Assembly: GCA_937944065.1 (NCBI GenBank)
Contig: CALDZS010000331.1
Coordinates: 1-7,293, forward strand
Length of the DNA stretch: 7,293 nt
Origin: an uncultured Amylibacter sp.
GTDB taxonomy: Bacteria > Pseudomonadota > Alphaproteobacteria > Rhodobacterales > Rhodobacteraceae
Direction: 5' to 3'
Shown: positions 6,750-7,293 of the stretch, in pieces
Layout: every line of letters starts with the position of its first letter
How positions within the stretch are numbered: position 1 is the stretch's first letter
The notes under the pieces: model-generated
Seen by the model: the letters and a program-made list of their open reading frames with translations, nothing else
The model's database searches: none
Told to the model about the DNA's origin: nothing
Translations under genes and position numbers: made by a program

Positions 6750-6852
6750 ATCGGAACCTTTCATTGGCTTATTTACATCTCGTATGTTCAATGGCGCAAA
6801 AAACTGCAAGGAAGAATGGAAAGTTTTAACGTTTAGCCCTAAATAAGAGCAT
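6750..6852. promoter_or_regulatory. Divergent intergenic region between cysQ and the export permease
   Basis: These 103 bases separate two divergent starts, so promoters for both directions are expected here. On the plus strand TTGGCT (6764-6769) and TTCAAT (6787-6792) are 17 bases apart, each matching 4 of 6 consensus positions; this is the best pair I found for the permease. For cysQ only weaker pairs exist, such as TTGCGC and TGTAAA on the minus strand. An inverted repeat AAAACT/AGTTTT (6800-6805 and 6822-6827) lies within the stretch but is AT-rich and may be chance. Assigning the region as regulatory is sound; the individual boxes are weak. Confidence 0.5.
6757..6761 (-). promoter_or_regulatory. 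Ribosome binding site favouring the shorter cysQ start
   Basis: AAAGG on the minus strand ends seven bases before the ATG at 6749-6747. The alternative ATG at 6764 lacks a comparable site, and the start at 6896 would run into the divergent gene. Confidence 0.6.
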
Positions 6853-7293
6853 ATGTTACAAAGCACGCGCCATAAATCCAAACTGTCGAAAACCATTTGG
6901 TTTTTTGAACTGGTTTACCACACCACGGTAAAAAACATTCGCCAAGGGCATCGCAATGCCATCGTTGGGTTGATTATGGACGTTTTGCAAAACCTGCTAT
7001 TGGTTGCGTCTTTTGCACTGTTCATGTGGTTGATGGGCGGCGGCGGGATTGGCATTCGCGGCAACTTTATCCTGTACGTGATGACAGGCGTGTTTCTGTA
7101 TATGGGCCATGTCAAAGTTTTGGGGCAGGTAAAAATGGCCGCCAGCCCCACCAACCAGATGCTAAAACACGCACCCGTTTCGACATTGTTAAACATTTTG
7201 GCAGCCGCACTAAGTGCACTGTATATGCAAGTGTTGTCCATGCTGGTTTTGTTATTCTGCGTACATCTTTGGCTGGAACCCGTAACCTTTGCA
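6853..7293 (+). CDS. ABC-2 type polysaccharide export permease (KpsM/Wzm-like), 3' end outside window
   Basis: The first 147 residues are visible and the frame is open at the right edge. Seen: a short basic cytoplasmic N-terminus, an amphipathic stretch FFELVYHTTVKNIRQGHRNA (residues 17-36) typical of ABC-2 polysaccharide permeases, and hydrophobic segments at about 37-61, 70-87 and 112-141. The pattern resembles the inner-membrane permeases that, with a KpsT/Wzt-like ATPase, export capsule or O-antigen chains; the match to roseobacter ABC permeases is from memory. The start is the ATG at 6853: a TAA closes the frame three codons earlier (6844-6846), and AAGAG lies three bases before it, a tight and modest ribosome site. 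Divergent from the glycan gene run, it suggests ABC-dependent export of the product. The partner ATPase and outer-membrane components would be expected to the right. Substrate cannot be read from this fragment. Confidence 0.85.
   Translation, partial: MLQSTRHKSKLSKTIWFFELVYHTTVKNIRQGHRNAIVGLIMDVLQNLLLVASFALFMWLMGGGGIGIRGNFILYVMTGVFLYMGHVKVLGQVKMAASPTNQMLKHAPVSTLLNILAAALSALYMQVLSMLVLLFCVHLWLEPVTFA

Noticed and set aside
6750..6896. Upstream extension of cysQ by 49 codons to a start at 6896
   Set aside because: The extra residues do not resemble CysQ, the extension overlaps the divergent permease start, and a well-spaced AAAGG marks the ATG at 6749.
6915..7241. Minus-strand open frame of 108 codons
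   Set aside because: It lies wholly opposite the permease gene, whose plus-strand reading has clear family character and hydrophobic segments. The minus frame is a by-product.

Overview
The window looks like part of a surface-polysaccharide (capsule or exopolysaccharide) locus from an alphaproteobacterium. My best guess is a marine member of the Rhodobacterales (Roseobacter group). This rests on the style of the ABC-2 export permease, on the pairing of a KdsB-like cytidylyltransferase with CysQ beside it, and on the WWCLT/PDESYFQ-type GT14 protein at the left end. Base composition is near balanced in the lines I counted. The lineage call is from memory of these families and was not checked by search.

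Layout: seven genes lie on the minus strand and run leftwards from about 6749: cysQ, a kdsB-like CMP-Kdo synthetase gene, a family-2 glycosyltransferase, galU, a GT4 glycosyltransferase, a second GT2-like glycosyltransferase, and a GT14 (Core-2/I-branching type) glycosyltransferase that runs off the left edge. Spacing is tight: 3 bases between cysQ and kdsB, a 1-base TGATG overlap from kdsB to the GT2 gene, 9 bases between the GT4 and second GT2 genes, and a 4-base ATGA overlap into the GT14 gene. The two larger gaps are 84 bases before galU and 50 bases after it. They could mark a sub-operon starting at galU. On the plus strand, divergent from cysQ across about 103 bases, begins a KpsM/Wzm-like ABC-2 polysaccharide export permease that runs off the right edge.

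How the parts fit (inference): GalU makes UDP-glucose, KdsB activates Kdo (or a related ulosonic acid) as a CMP-sugar, the four glycosyltransferases assemble a glycan, and the divergent ABC transporter would export it. CysQ removes 3'-phosphoadenosine 5'-phosphate, which would fit a locus whose product is sulfated, but no sulfotransferase is visible here.

Coding covers almost the whole window, and no stretch over 300 bases lacks a gene. Two genes use non-ATG starts (GTG for galU, TTG for the GT4 gene). I see no tRNA, rRNA, insertion sequence, CRISPR array or convincing terminator. The window reads as a coherent, fairly ordinary glycan locus. The most notable points are altered motifs in the KdsB-like enzyme, a glycosyltransferase with an unrecognised C-terminal half, and a perfect palindrome inside a possible galU promoter.
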